This document shows, piece by piece, positions 33,114 to 42,113 of a DNA stretch of 64,000 nucleotides. Under the pieces are notes generated by a model. The model did no database searches. It worked only from the letters and a program-made list of their open reading frames with translations, and was not told the origin of the DNA. The translations under genes and the position numbers were made by a program. This DNA comes from Clostridium sp. MCC353 (lineage in GTDB: Bacteria; Bacillota; Clostridia; Lachnospirales; Lachnospiraceae): contig NZ_WQPN01000054.1 of the NCBI RefSeq assembly GCF_018785315.1, positions 1-64,000 on the forward strand, written 5' to 3'. The stretch's first letter is position 1. The number at the start of each line of letters is the position of its first letter.

Positions 33114-35381
33114 ATGCAGAAAAAGTCGAAAGTATATGTCAGAATGCTTTTATCATATCTTGGAATTCTGTTGATTCCAATACTGCTTGGTTTTTTAATC
33201 TACATAGTCACATTAAATGTGATAAAGGGCCAGTCAGCCAGGATGAATGATAATATGCTTGAAATGGTGCAGCGGGAGATTGACCAGAAAATTGAGGAAA
33301 TCAACAAGATTTCCAGCCGTCTGGCCATGGATATGAAGGTTCAGAAAGCTTCGAGGGTTAAAAATAAGTTCGATACCTCAGATCAGATCATGCTTTACGA
33401 TATTTTTAAAGATCTGAGCAATCTGGGCGTGTCTGAGAACTTCATCAGCGATGTGTTTATCTATTTTAAAAATACAAAGCTGATTTCCAGCATACAGGGG
33501 AATATGTCTGCGGATTTGTATTACCGCCTGTACTATGAAAGTGAAGGCTATCCGCTGGAAGCGTTTGAAGATTATGTGGGACAAGTCCATTATGCGGACA
33601 ACCTGGTGATTCAGAAGAAAAATGGGGATAAGATCCTATTGTTCACCATGAGCGATCTGGGCATGGATATCAGGGATGCGTCGGCAACCGTATGTATTGC
33701 CGTCAATTTTTCAGAGATTGAAAAGATTTTGAGTTCCATGGAATGGAATGACCAGATGGATATTTTCATGATCAATGATAAGGACGAAATCATCGGGAAT
33801 ATGGCAGGAGAACCTGGAAAAGCATTCCGGTATGAAGATTTATCCGTTGTGGCGGGAACCGGGAAACAGGTGATCGGTAATGAACGGATCCTTTCTGTGC
33901 GCCAGTCTGAATCCACGGGATGGAAATACGTTACCATAATCCCGGTTTCAGCGCTGGAAAAGGATATTCAGGACGTAAAACAGATTGCGATTCTCGGATT
34001 ATTCGGCTGCCTGGTTGTGGGATTTTTCATTTCCCATTATCTCACGAAGAAGAATTATAATCCGATCCGGTCCATTATGGAGGTGTTCCGCAGATACAGC
34101 AATGACGACATCAAAGATGGGGAGAATGAGTACCAGTGGCTGAATGACCAGGTGAACCGGTTCTTTAAGGATCAGGTGGATTCTAAAAGGCTGCTCCGCC
34201 ATAACCAGAAGAACCTGAAGGAATATTATCTGTCCCAGCTTCTGCAATATGAATATGACGGGAAATTAGAGAACCTGAACATGTATGGGATCCGTCTGCC
34301 GGAAGCGTTTAACCAGGTGATTTTACTGGAGTTTAAGAGCAGCAGGGCTGTGGAGACAAGGAACTATGAGGCATGTGCCCAGGAAAATGCCCTGCGTAAA
34401 TTCATTTTGAAAAATATACTGGAAGAAACGCTGCTGAACTATTTCCAGGTGGAACTGGTGGAGCTGGGAGAGAATGTGGCGGTGATTGTCAACAGGCCGG
34501 AATATGATGAAAATCATGCCGTCCTGAGGGAAAATATAGAAAATGTCCAGCAGATTACCCAGGATCAGTTCGGTTTTTCCTTCTGCGCCCTTTTAGGGCC
34601 GGTCTGCCAGGGCCTGGGCGGTGTTCACGCTTCCTGGCAGCAGGCGCTGGAACTGGAAAGCTACATCAATCTTCTGGATACGGATTTAGTCAGCTTCGAT
34701 GAAGTCAAGGATATACAGCCCCAGTACCGGTATTCCGTAGAAGCGGAACAGAGGATTATCAATGCCATTAAGGCAGGGGATGAACAGTCGGCCAAGAAAC
34801 AGATGGATTTGGTATTTCAGGAGAATTTTAACGGAAAAGTATCCACCAGCGTCTGCAGGTGCCTGATCTTTGATATGATCGGAACTTTATTAAAAGGGGC
34901 CAGCGCAGGAGGATATCTGAACGCGGCGGGGGATTTGGATTTTAACAGGGGATTCAGCGTAAAACAGCCGGTTCCGGAATTAAAACAGCATTTTTATGAA
35001 GCTGTGGACCTGATCTGTGAAAAGATTGCGGAAGAAAAGAAAAAGATGGATGGGGATAATTCTTTCAGCCAGAAGGTGGAAGCCTATATCCGGGAGAATT
35101 ACAGCAATCCTGATCTGAACATATCCATAACCAGCCAGCAGTTTAAAATGACTCCGGCGTATCTGTCGTCAATTTATAAAAAACAGACCGGGAAAAGCCT
35201 TCTGGATTATATTAACTCGGTCAGAATTGAGCAGGCGGAGCAGTTATTGAAGGAAGGATACAGCGTGATCGAGGCGGGTCAGATGTCCGGGTTTGGGGAC
35301 AGCGGCACATTTATCCGCGTTTTTAAGAAGAAAAAAGGGGTTACACCGGGCCAGTTAAAGAAACAAATCACCAATTTTTAA
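33114..35381 (+). CDS. Membrane-bound AraC family sensor-regulator
   Basis: A 755-aa one-component regulator. Span one covers about residues 8-32, an extracellular Cache-like sensor about 35-285 and span two about 288-308. A long cytosolic linker follows, and the C-terminus (about 655-750) is an AraC double helix-turn-helix (ISITSQQFKMTPAYLSSIYK and AGQMSGFGDSGTFIRVFKKK). Regulators of this layout sit next to LplB/YtcP-type transporters and respond to oligosaccharides. The start at 33114 follows GGGGAGG. The sugar transporter and glycosidase genes follow directly. Confidence 0.9.
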   Translation: MQKKSKVYVRMLLSYLGILLIPILLGFLIYIVTLNVIKGQSARMNDNMLEMVQREIDQKIEEINKISSRLAMDMKVQKASRVKNKFDTSDQIMLYDIFKDLSNLGVSENFISDVFIYFKNTKLISSIQGNMSADLYYRLYYESEGYPLEAFEDYVGQVHYADNLVIQKKNGDKILLFTMSDLGMDIRDASATVCIAVNFSEIEKILSSMEWNDQMDIFMINDKDEIIGNMAGEPGKAFRYEDLSVVAGTGKQVIGNERILSVRQSESTGWKYVTIIPVSALEKDIQDVKQIAILGLFGCLVVGFFISHYLTKKNYNPIRSIMEVFRRYSNDDIKDGENEYQWLNDQVNRFFKDQVDSKRLLRHNQKNLKEYYLSQLLQYEYDGKLENLNMYGIRLPEAFNQVILLEFKSSRAVETRNYEACAQENALRKFILKNILEETLLNYFQVELVELGENVAVIVNRPEYDENHAVLRENIENVQQITQDQFGFSFCALLGPVCQGLGGVHASWQQALELESYINLLDTDLVSFDEVKDIQPQYRYSVEAEQRIINAIKAGDEQSAKKQMDLVFQENFNGKVSTSVCRCLIFDMIGTLLKGASAGGYLNAAGDLDFNRGFSVKQPVPELKQHFYEAVDLICEKIAEEKKKMDGDNSFSQKVEAYIRENYSNPDLNISITSQQFKMTPAYLSSIYKKQTGKSLLDYINSVRIEQAEQLLKEGYSVIEAGQMSGFGDSGTFIRVFKKKKGVTPGQLKKQITNF

Positions 35382-35402
35382 AGTTTTGCCTATTGATTTT
35401 AG

Positions 35403-35452
35403 AAAATGCAAACTGCATGTTGAATTTTTGCCCATGCAGTTTGCATTTTTTC
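35403..35452 (+). terminator. Strong hairpin terminator
   Basis: A perfect 17-bp stem (AAAATGCAAACTGCATG and its complement) is followed by T runs, between the regulator gene and the binding-protein gene. Confidence 0.88.
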
Positions 35453-35528
35453 TATATATTTTTAATTCGTCATGGGATATTCTGGAAACACGAAGCAAAT
35501 CAAAATGTTTAAGGAGGAGTAAGTGATA

Positions 35529-37193
35529 ATGAAGAAAAGATGGTTATCATTATTCGTGGCGGCAGCAACTGTTATGACAACAGTTTCCGGCTGCGGCGGA
35601 GGCGCGAAAGAAGAAACGAAAGCGCCGGCAGCGGCTTCACAGGAAGCCTCAAAAGAGACAACGACAGGTGCAGCTGGGGAGACACAGGCAGCAGCAGAGT
35701 TTTCCTATCCTATGGCGGCAGGAGACAAGCTGACCTATTGGGCGGAACTTCAGGGAACTGTGAGCCCTAACTATTCAAACCTTGGAGAGACGCCGTTTGC
35801 AAAAGCGTGGATGAGCGCCACCGGAGTGGAGATTGAATTCATGCATCCGCCGGCAGGCCAGCAGAAGGAGCAGTTCAGTTTGATACTGGCTGACGGAAGC
35901 CTTCCTGATGTGATGGAATATAACTGGATCAATGATTATCCGGGCGGCCCGGAAAAGGCGATTAAGGATGGAATTATCATTCCGTTAAACGACGTATTTG
36001 AGCAGTACTGCCCGAATATTACAAAATATCTGGCTGAAAACCCTGATATTGATAAGATGATAAAAACGGATGAAGGACATTATTATGTATTCCCGTTCAT
36101 CCGCGGAGACGCCAAACTGTGCAACACCATCGGACCGATGCTGAGAAAAGACTGGCTGGACGAACTGAACCTGGAAGTTCCCACCACCATTGATGAATGG
36201 CATGATGTGTTAACCGCGTTTAAAGCGGAAAAGGGTTCCACAGCTCCATGGTGTCCGGAATACACAAGAAATGATTTCAAGGACAATGATCCATTTGCCT
36301 ATGCCTATAACACCTGCAGAAGCTTTTATGTGGGAGATGACGGAAAGATCTATTTCGGTGCGGTGGAAGAAAATTATAAAGAGTATTTAAAAACAATGGC
36401 ACAGTGGTATGCGGAAGGGCTCATTGACCCTGATCTGGCAACTCTGCAGTTTGACCAGGTAAATGCCAAGATGACAAACGGAACGGCAGGAGCCTCTTTA
36501 GGGTTTGCCGGAAGCCGTATGGGCGCCTGGATCAATGCGGGCGTTACATCTGAACCGGACTATATGCTGGTAGCTGCTCCTTATCCGACATTGGAAAAAG
36601 GCGCCCAGCCTGAATTCGGACAGATCGACAACCAGTATACAGGACCTGCCAGCGTTGCCATCACAACCTCCTGCAAAGATGTGGAGCGTGCGGCAAGACT
36701 GCTGGATTATGCTTATGGTGAGGATGGACATTTCCTGTTCAACTTCGGCGTGGAAGGCGAATCCTATACAATGGTGGACGGAAATCCGGTTTATACGGAC
36801 TGGATCTTAAAGAACCCTGACGGATGGCCTGTTTCACAGGCGATGAGCGCTTATATCCGCGGCAACTACAACGGACCTTTTGTTCAGGATCTCCGTTACC
36901 TGACACAGTATTACACCATCGATGCCCAGAAGGAAACTCCGAATGTATGGGGCGCGACCAACGCGAAAAAGCATAAAGTTCCGCCGATCACTCCAACTTC
37001 TGAGGAAAGTAAAGAATACTCGACCATTATGAACGAGATCAATACTTACCGGGATGAAATGGCGCTGAAATTTATCTTTGGCACTGAAAGCTTAGATAAA
37101 TTTGATGAGTATGTAAAGAATATTGAAAATATGGGATTGAGCCGCGCTCTGGAAATTCAGAATGCAGCGTTAGACCGCTACAATGCCCGTTAG
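35529..37193 (+). CDS. Oligosaccharide-binding lipoprotein (LplA/YtcQ-like)
   Basis: A 554-aa solute-binding lipoprotein with lipobox TVSGC (Cys22). The mature protein has FMHPPAGQQKEQFSLILADG, YNWINDYPGGPEKAIKDGI and the C-terminal QNAALDRYNAR ending, marks of the large binders that serve LplB/YtcP permeases. The paralogue at 61771 shares these segments. A GTG at 35523 is an alternative start. It most likely binds uronic-acid oligosaccharides given the enzymes that follow. Confidence 0.9.
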   Translation: MKKRWLSLFVAAATVMTTVSGCGGGAKEETKAPAAASQEASKETTTGAAGETQAAAEFSYPMAAGDKLTYWAELQGTVSPNYSNLGETPFAKAWMSATGVEIEFMHPPAGQQKEQFSLILADGSLPDVMEYNWINDYPGGPEKAIKDGIIIPLNDVFEQYCPNITKYLAENPDIDKMIKTDEGHYYVFPFIRGDAKLCNTIGPMLRKDWLDELNLEVPTTIDEWHDVLTAFKAEKGSTAPWCPEYTRNDFKDNDPFAYAYNTCRSFYVGDDGKIYFGAVEENYKEYLKTMAQWYAEGLIDPDLATLQFDQVNAKMTNGTAGASLGFAGSRMGAWINAGVTSEPDYMLVAAPYPTLEKGAQPEFGQIDNQYTGPASVAITTSCKDVERAARLLDYAYGEDGHFLFNFGVEGESYTMVDGNPVYTDWILKNPDGWPVSQAMSAYIRGNYNGPFVQDLRYLTQYYTIDAQKETPNVWGATNAKKHKVPPITPTSEESKEYSTIMNEINTYRDEMALKFIFGTESLDKFDEYVKNIENMGLSRALEIQNAALDRYNAR

Positions 37194-37200
37194 ATAAAAC

Positions 37201-37267
37201 TGCCGGTTTCCTCATAAAAACCTATCTGCTGTGTGTGCACGGATAATGTGGAAACCGGCCTTTTTAG
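37201..37267 (+). terminator. Long-loop hairpin after binding-protein gene
   Basis: GCCGGTTTCC pairs with GGAAACCGGC across a 40-odd-base loop, followed by five T. Probably a partial terminator that lowers permease expression relative to the binding protein. Confidence 0.6.
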
Positions 37268-37268
37268 C

Positions 37269-37322
37269 AACAATTCAGACGGCGGGGAAATTGATAAAGT
37301 AAGCAGAATCAAGCCCGCTTGT
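37269..37322 (+). repeat. Cloverleaf repeat, truncated second copy
   Basis: This matches the first third of the element at 11428-11574 (AACAATTCAGACGGCGGGG, then TTGATAAAG, AAGC and CAAGCCCGCTTGT). The rest, including the closing inverted repeat, is absent. It lies between the binding-protein and permease genes. Confidence 0.7.
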
Positions 37323-37357
37323 TTTATCCCATTAAATAGAAATGCTTGGAGGTCGCT

Positions 37358-38281
37358 ATGAATCAAAAAAAGGATTTTATGAGCCGGGCCAGGAGAGACT
37401 GGCAGAGAAACCGCGCTCTGTATGCCATTGTCATACCCGTTCTTTTATTTTATATTCTGTTCCATTATAAGCCCATGTATGGGGCGATCATTGCGTTTAA
37501 AGACTACACTCCGGCCCTTGGAGTGGAAAAAAGCCCATGGGTGGGATTCGACAATTTCATCCGTTTCTTTAACAGCGTATATTTTGTGCGCCTGATTAAA
37601 AATACGATCCTGCTGAGTTTTTATAACCTGTTATTCGGATTTCCGGCGCCGATTATCCTGGCGCTTCTGCTGAATGAGGTGAGGGGAAAGAAATTTAAGA
37701 GCCTTACCCAGACCATCACCTATCTGCCTCATTTTATTTCCATGATCGTGGTTACGGGAATGCTGACCAATTTCTGTATGACCAGCGGATTGTTCAATGA
37801 CATCATCGTGATGTTTGGAGGGGAAAGAAGCCCGCTTCTGCAGAATCCCAAACTGTACCGGACCATCTATGTGGCGTCCAGTATCTGGCAGGAGGTGGGC
37901 TGGGGCTCCATCATCTATCTGTCGGCCCTGGCAGGCGTGGACAGCCAGCTTTATGAAGCCGCACAGATCGACGGGGCGGGAAAATGGAAACAGATGATCA
38001 ATGTCACCCTTCCGGCCATCACTCCCACCATTATCATCATGCTCATTTTAAAGATCGGTTCTTTGATGAATATGGGATATGAAAAGACAATTCTGTTATA
38101 TAATCCGTCCACCTATGAGACGGCCGATATCATTTCTTCTTATATATACAGAATCGGCCTTTTGGAGCAGGATTGGAGTTATTCTACGGCAATCGGCCTT
38201 TTTAACTCGGTAATTAACTTTGCGCTGCTTATTTTGGCGAATAAGATATCCAAGCGCTACAGCGAAACAAGTCTTTGGTAG
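37358..38281 (+). CDS. Sugar ABC permease (LplB-like)
   Basis: A 307-aa permease with six spans. It has the family opening YAIVIPVLLFYILFHYKPMY and GAIIAFKDYTP, then TITYLPHFISMIV and the EAA loop YEAAQIDGAGKWKQ. The start at 37358 follows GGAGG. It pairs with the next permease to form the channel for the 35529 binding protein. No ATPase gene is nearby, as usual for this class, which shares an MsmX-type ATPase encoded elsewhere. Confidence 0.92.
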   Translation: MNQKKDFMSRARRDWQRNRALYAIVIPVLLFYILFHYKPMYGAIIAFKDYTPALGVEKSPWVGFDNFIRFFNSVYFVRLIKNTILLSFYNLLFGFPAPIILALLLNEVRGKKFKSLTQTITYLPHFISMIVVTGMLTNFCMTSGLFNDIIVMFGGERSPLLQNPKLYRTIYVASSIWQEVGWGSIIYLSALAGVDSQLYEAAQIDGAGKWKQMINVTLPAITPTIIIMLILKIGSLMNMGYEKTILLYNPSTYETADIISSYIYRIGLLEQDWSYSTAIGLFNSVINFALLILANKISKRYSETSLW

Positions 38282-38292
38282 GAGGAGCGGAA

Positions 38293-39174
38293 ATGAAAGT
38301 AAAAAGATCAAAAGGTGAACGGATATTTTCCGTATTCAATTACATCATTCTGACCGTTATCATCATCCTCTGTTTTTATCCGGTCTGGTATGTGGCTATG
38401 GCGTCTTTCAGCAACAGCAATCTTTTAACCCAGCACACCGGGCTTTTGATGAAGCCGCTGGGAATGAGCTTTGAGGCCTATAAAAAAGTGTTCAATAACC
38501 CCATGATCCTCAAAGGATATGGAAATACCCTGTTCATATTGATTGTGGGCGTAACCCTGGATCTGATCATGACTTCCCTGGGAGCCTATTTCCTTTCCAG
38601 GAAAAATGTGATGTTTAAAAAGGCGATTATGCTGCTGATCATTTTCACCATGTTTTTCAGCGGCGGTATGATCCCATTTTATCTGAATATGAAGGATCTT
38701 CATTTAACCAACAGCCTGTGGGGACTGATCATTCCTTTCCTCATTAATACATATAATCTGGTTATTTTAAGGACTTCGTTTGAAAGTATTCCGGAAAGCC
38801 TGATTGAAGCGGCTAAAATAGACGGGGCAGGACATTTGAAAATCCTGGCCAGTATTGTGGTTCCGCTTTCGAAGGCCATGCTGGCCGTCATGGTCCTTTA
38901 TTATGGCGTTGGTATCTGGAATGCCTGGTTCTGGGCGTCGGCCACCATCCGTACCAGGGAAATGTATCCGCTGCAGGTTATTTTAAGGGAGATTCTGATG
39001 CAGAATGATGTCTCTTCCATGACAACCGGCGTGGGAATGATCGATCAGGAATCGGTGGGAATGTCGATTAAATATGCGACGATTATGGTTGCCACGGTTC
39101 CGATTTTATGTGTTTATCCGTTTTTACAGAAATATTTTACACAGGGGACTATGATTGGAGCGGTGAAAGAGTAG
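38293..39174 (+). CDS. Sugar ABC permease (YtcP/LplC-like)
   Basis: A 293-aa permease with six spans, the start ERIFSVFNYIILTVIIILCF and the EAA loop LIEAAKIDGAGHLKILASIV. The C-terminal YFTQGTMIGAVKE is the hallmark of this branch. The start at 38293 follows TAGGAGG. It is the partner of the permease just upstream. Confidence 0.92.
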   Translation: MKVKRSKGERIFSVFNYIILTVIIILCFYPVWYVAMASFSNSNLLTQHTGLLMKPLGMSFEAYKKVFNNPMILKGYGNTLFILIVGVTLDLIMTSLGAYFLSRKNVMFKKAIMLLIIFTMFFSGGMIPFYLNMKDLHLTNSLWGLIIPFLINTYNLVILRTSFESIPESLIEAAKIDGAGHLKILASIVVPLSKAMLAVMVLYYGVGIWNAWFWASATIRTREMYPLQVILREILMQNDVSSMTTGVGMIDQESVGMSIKYATIMVATVPILCVYPFLQKYFTQGTMIGAVKE

Positions 39175-39206
39175 CCGCCAGAACTGTTATAATAGGAGAT
39201 TGAAAA

Positions 39207-40319
39207 ATGGAATTGAGAGTTCAGGAAATAATTGGTAAAATAGATAAAAAGCTTTTAGCGGAATGCGCCAGGCTGGACGGCAGAATCCCTTATATGGCAA
39301 AAGAGGGCAGGTATCTGGAGGACATGAGGGAGAACAAGCTCTCCTGGTGGACCAATGGATTTTTTGCAGGGATGAACTGGCAGATGTATCAGTGTACGGG
39401 CAATCCCCTGTATATGGAAACAGCCAGAAAGACGGAAATGGAACTGGACGAGGCGCTGCGCCGTTATGTGGGACTGCATCACGACGTGGGATTCCAGTTT
39501 CTGCATACCGCGGTTGCGGATTACCGCCTGACCGGGAATGAGGAATCCAGGGTGAGGGGCCTCCATGCGGCCAATCTGATGGCAGGGCGTTTTAACCCGG
39601 CCGGAAATTTTATCCGCGCATGGAACGGAACTAAGACGGGATGGATGATCGTCGACTGTCTGATGAATATCCCGCTGTTATATTGGGCGGCTAAAGAGGA
39701 AGACGACCCCAGATATTCCGACATCGCGGACCGGCATGCCCATACGGCATTGGAATCCCTGCAGCGGAAGGACGGCTCCTGCAATCACATCGCAGTATTT
39801 GACCCTGTAAACGGAGAACTTCTGGAACATCCCGGCGGGCAGGGCTATGGGGAAGGTTCTTCCTGGTCCAGAGGCCAGGCATGGGCCGTCTATGGTCTGG
39901 CTCTGGCCTACCTGCATACGAAAAAAGAGGAGTATCTGGACGGGGCGAAAAGAGCGGCCCACTATTTTATCTCCAATGCGGCCCTGACCGGTTATGTGTC
40001 ACTGGTGGATTTCAGGGCGCCCAAAGAGCCTGTTTACTGGGATACCTCAGCTACGGCCTGCGCGGCCTGCGGACTGCTTCAGATCGCGGAGATGGTTCCG
40101 GAACTGGAAAAGCCTCTTTACTATGAAAGCGCGGTAAGAATGCTGGCGGCCCTGGATGCAGGACACTGTGACTGGGATCCGTCAAATGATGGAATTTTGT
40201 TAAATGGAACGGGAACTTACGGAAAGCTGGAGGATACCCATGTCTCATTGATCTATGGGGATTATTTCTTTGTGGAGGGGATTTTGCGGCTGGCCGGCAA
40301 AGGATTTATGATATGGTAA
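39207..40319 (+). CDS. GH88 unsaturated glucuronyl hydrolase
   Basis: A 370-aa (alpha/alpha)6-barrel enzyme. LSWWTNGFFAGMNWQMY opens the domain. The HHDVGFQF motif places the catalytic Asp at residue 93, and MIVDCLMN gives the second Asp at 150; GSSWSRGQAWAVYGLALAY is the other strongly conserved segment. These match GH88 unsaturated glucuronyl hydrolases, which hydrate and release the unsaturated uronic acid left by polysaccharide lyases acting on glycosaminoglycans. It is cytosolic (no signal peptide), so it acts on imported oligosaccharides. It overlaps the next gene by 7 bases. Confidence 0.9.
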   Translation: MELRVQEIIGKIDKKLLAECARLDGRIPYMAKEGRYLEDMRENKLSWWTNGFFAGMNWQMYQCTGNPLYMETARKTEMELDEALRRYVGLHHDVGFQFLHTAVADYRLTGNEESRVRGLHAANLMAGRFNPAGNFIRAWNGTKTGWMIVDCLMNIPLLYWAAKEEDDPRYSDIADRHAHTALESLQRKDGSCNHIAVFDPVNGELLEHPGGQGYGEGSSWSRGQAWAVYGLALAYLHTKKEEYLDGAKRAAHYFISNAALTGYVSLVDFRAPKEPVYWDTSATACAACGLLQIAEMVPELEKPLYYESAVRMLAALDAGHCDWDPSNDGILLNGTGTYGKLEDTHVSLIYGDYFFVEGILRLAGKGFMIW

Positions 40320-42079
40320 AAGATGAGTATTTTGAACTGTTGAAAACCTGGTGTGACGGCCTTTTAAGGCATCAGCTTGATATGCCGGGGCAGAAACGCT
40401 TTGACGGGGCCCTGTTATGTCCGGCCTGTACCGTGATCCACGGCAGATGCCATGACGCCGTATATCCGCTTTTATATATGGCGGACGCCACCGGTGAAAT
40501 GAAGTATAAGGAAGCGGCGCTCCGTCTGTTCGACTGGGGCGAAAACATGGTCTGTGATGACGGCAGCTTTTATAATGACGCCCAAAGTGAATGGAATGGA
40601 ATCACTGTGTTCGGGGTGATCAGTATTTGTGATTCCCTGAGAGAGCATGGGCATTTATTGGATGAGGATGCGAAAAAAAGGTTTGAGGAGAGGATGCGCC
40701 GGGGGGCGGAATGGATTTACCGGGTTTTGACCCCTGATTATGTGACGAATATTAACTATAATGGTACGGCTGCCGCGGCCATGGCTCTGACGGGTGATTA
40801 TTTCAATATTCCTGAATATTTAAAACGGGCAAGGGAACTGGCAAAGCTGTGTATGGATCATATTACGGAGGACGGGCTTTTATATGGGGAAGGAATGCCC
40901 AGGGAAGAGATAACGAAAAGGGGCTGCCGTCCTGTGGATATCGGATATAATGTGGAAGAAACAGCCCCGTCCCTGCTGATCTGTGCCAGGGTCTTGAAGG
41001 ATGCCGAACTGCTTGAAAAGGTGAGGAAGCTGCTGGAATGCCAGCTTGAATTCATGCTGCCTGACGGGGCGTGGGACAACAGCTTTGGAAGCAGGAACTT
41101 CAAATGGACTTATTGGGGCAGCAGGACCTCGGACGGCTGCCAGACGGCTTATGGAACCTGGGGCGGGGAAGAGCCTGTTTTTCAGGAAGCGGCTCTTAGA
41201 AATTTGAACCTGTACCGGGCCTGTACCCATGACGGGCTGTTATACGGGGGACCGGATTATTGGAGCCATGGGGAAGAGCCTTGTATCCATCATACCTTCT
41301 GCCATGCGAAAGCGTTGGCGGCGGTGCTGGATTGCGGAGGGATGGATAGGATCAGGGTGAAACTGCCGATTGAAAGTGGGAATAGGGTCAGATATTTTCC
41401 GACAATCGATACCTACAAAATATCATTTGGCGGTTTTTTATCCACATTAACAGGCTATGATTTCGAATACATGAAAGGGGGCCATGCCTCCGGCGGCTGT
41501 GTGACCTTGTTATGGCATGAAAAAACCGGGCCTGTTCTGGTATCTTCCATGACGGCCTACAGCCTGAAAGAAGCCCATAATATGCAGCTGAGCGTTAAAA
41601 AATCGGAGCACCGGCCCCTTACCATGCGGGTGGAGACGGAGATGGATGAAAAGGTATATTCCCAATTTTTTGACTATGGATCAGAGATACAGGTGAAGCA
41701 GGCAGAGGATGAGGTTTATGCTGAGGTAAAGGCGGAGCTGGTGGATATCGGCCGCAAATCCCTGAAATCCCCGGTTTACTGCCGGATGATTTATACATGG
41801 AACAAAGATGGCTTCCAGGCAGAAGGATGGATCGAAGGAGATCAGGAGAGAAGAGCGTCTTTGATCATTCCGGTCATCGGCCGTCATGGAGACGGGTACG
41901 GGATGGACGGAAACCGGGTAACGATAAAAAGAAATGGCGGTACAGTGGAGATAGAATCAGAACATGGGTTAAAACAGCCGGCACCGGTATTTTTTCTGGC
42001 CGGTGGATTTGAAGCCTGGGAACTTGTGGCAGCTCCGGACCGGCAGGGGCATTTCCGGGTAATGATTAAAGTGTTATAG
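40313..42079 (+). CDS. Unassigned (alpha/alpha)-toroid plus beta-domain enzyme
   Basis: A 588-aa cytosolic protein I cannot place in a named family. The first ~340 residues are helix pairs typical of an (alpha/alpha)6 toroid, with repeated aromatic motifs (GRCHDAVYPLLYMADATG, NDAQSEWNGITVFGVI, NINYNGTAAAAMAL). The rest (about 345-588) is beta-rich, as in the beta-sandwich tail of heparinase- or GH-type toroids. It is translationally coupled to the GH88 gene and followed by a DUF2264 gene, so a polysaccharide lyase, epimerase or glycosidase role on uronic-acid oligosaccharides is likely (inference). Confidence 0.7.
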   Translation: MVKDEYFELLKTWCDGLLRHQLDMPGQKRFDGALLCPACTVIHGRCHDAVYPLLYMADATGEMKYKEAALRLFDWGENMVCDDGSFYNDAQSEWNGITVFGVISICDSLREHGHLLDEDAKKRFEERMRRGAEWIYRVLTPDYVTNINYNGTAAAAMALTGDYFNIPEYLKRARELAKLCMDHITEDGLLYGEGMPREEITKRGCRPVDIGYNVEETAPSLLICARVLKDAELLEKVRKLLECQLEFMLPDGAWDNSFGSRNFKWTYWGSRTSDGCQTAYGTWGGEEPVFQEAALRNLNLYRACTHDGLLYGGPDYWSHGEEPCIHHTFCHAKALAAVLDCGGMDRIRVKLPIESGNRVRYFPTIDTYKISFGGFLSTLTGYDFEYMKGGHASGGCVTLLWHEKTGPVLVSSMTAYSLKEAHNMQLSVKKSEHRPLTMRVETEMDEKVYSQFFDYGSEIQVKQAEDEVYAEVKAELVDIGRKSLKSPVYCRMIYTWNKDGFQAEGWIEGDQERRASLIIPVIGRHGDGYGMDGNRVTIKRNGGTVEIESEHGLKQPAPVFFLAGGFEAWELVAAPDRQGHFRVMIKVL

Positions 42080-42113
42080 CATAGGCATTTTTAGAAGGAA
42101 GAAGGAGAGGTAT

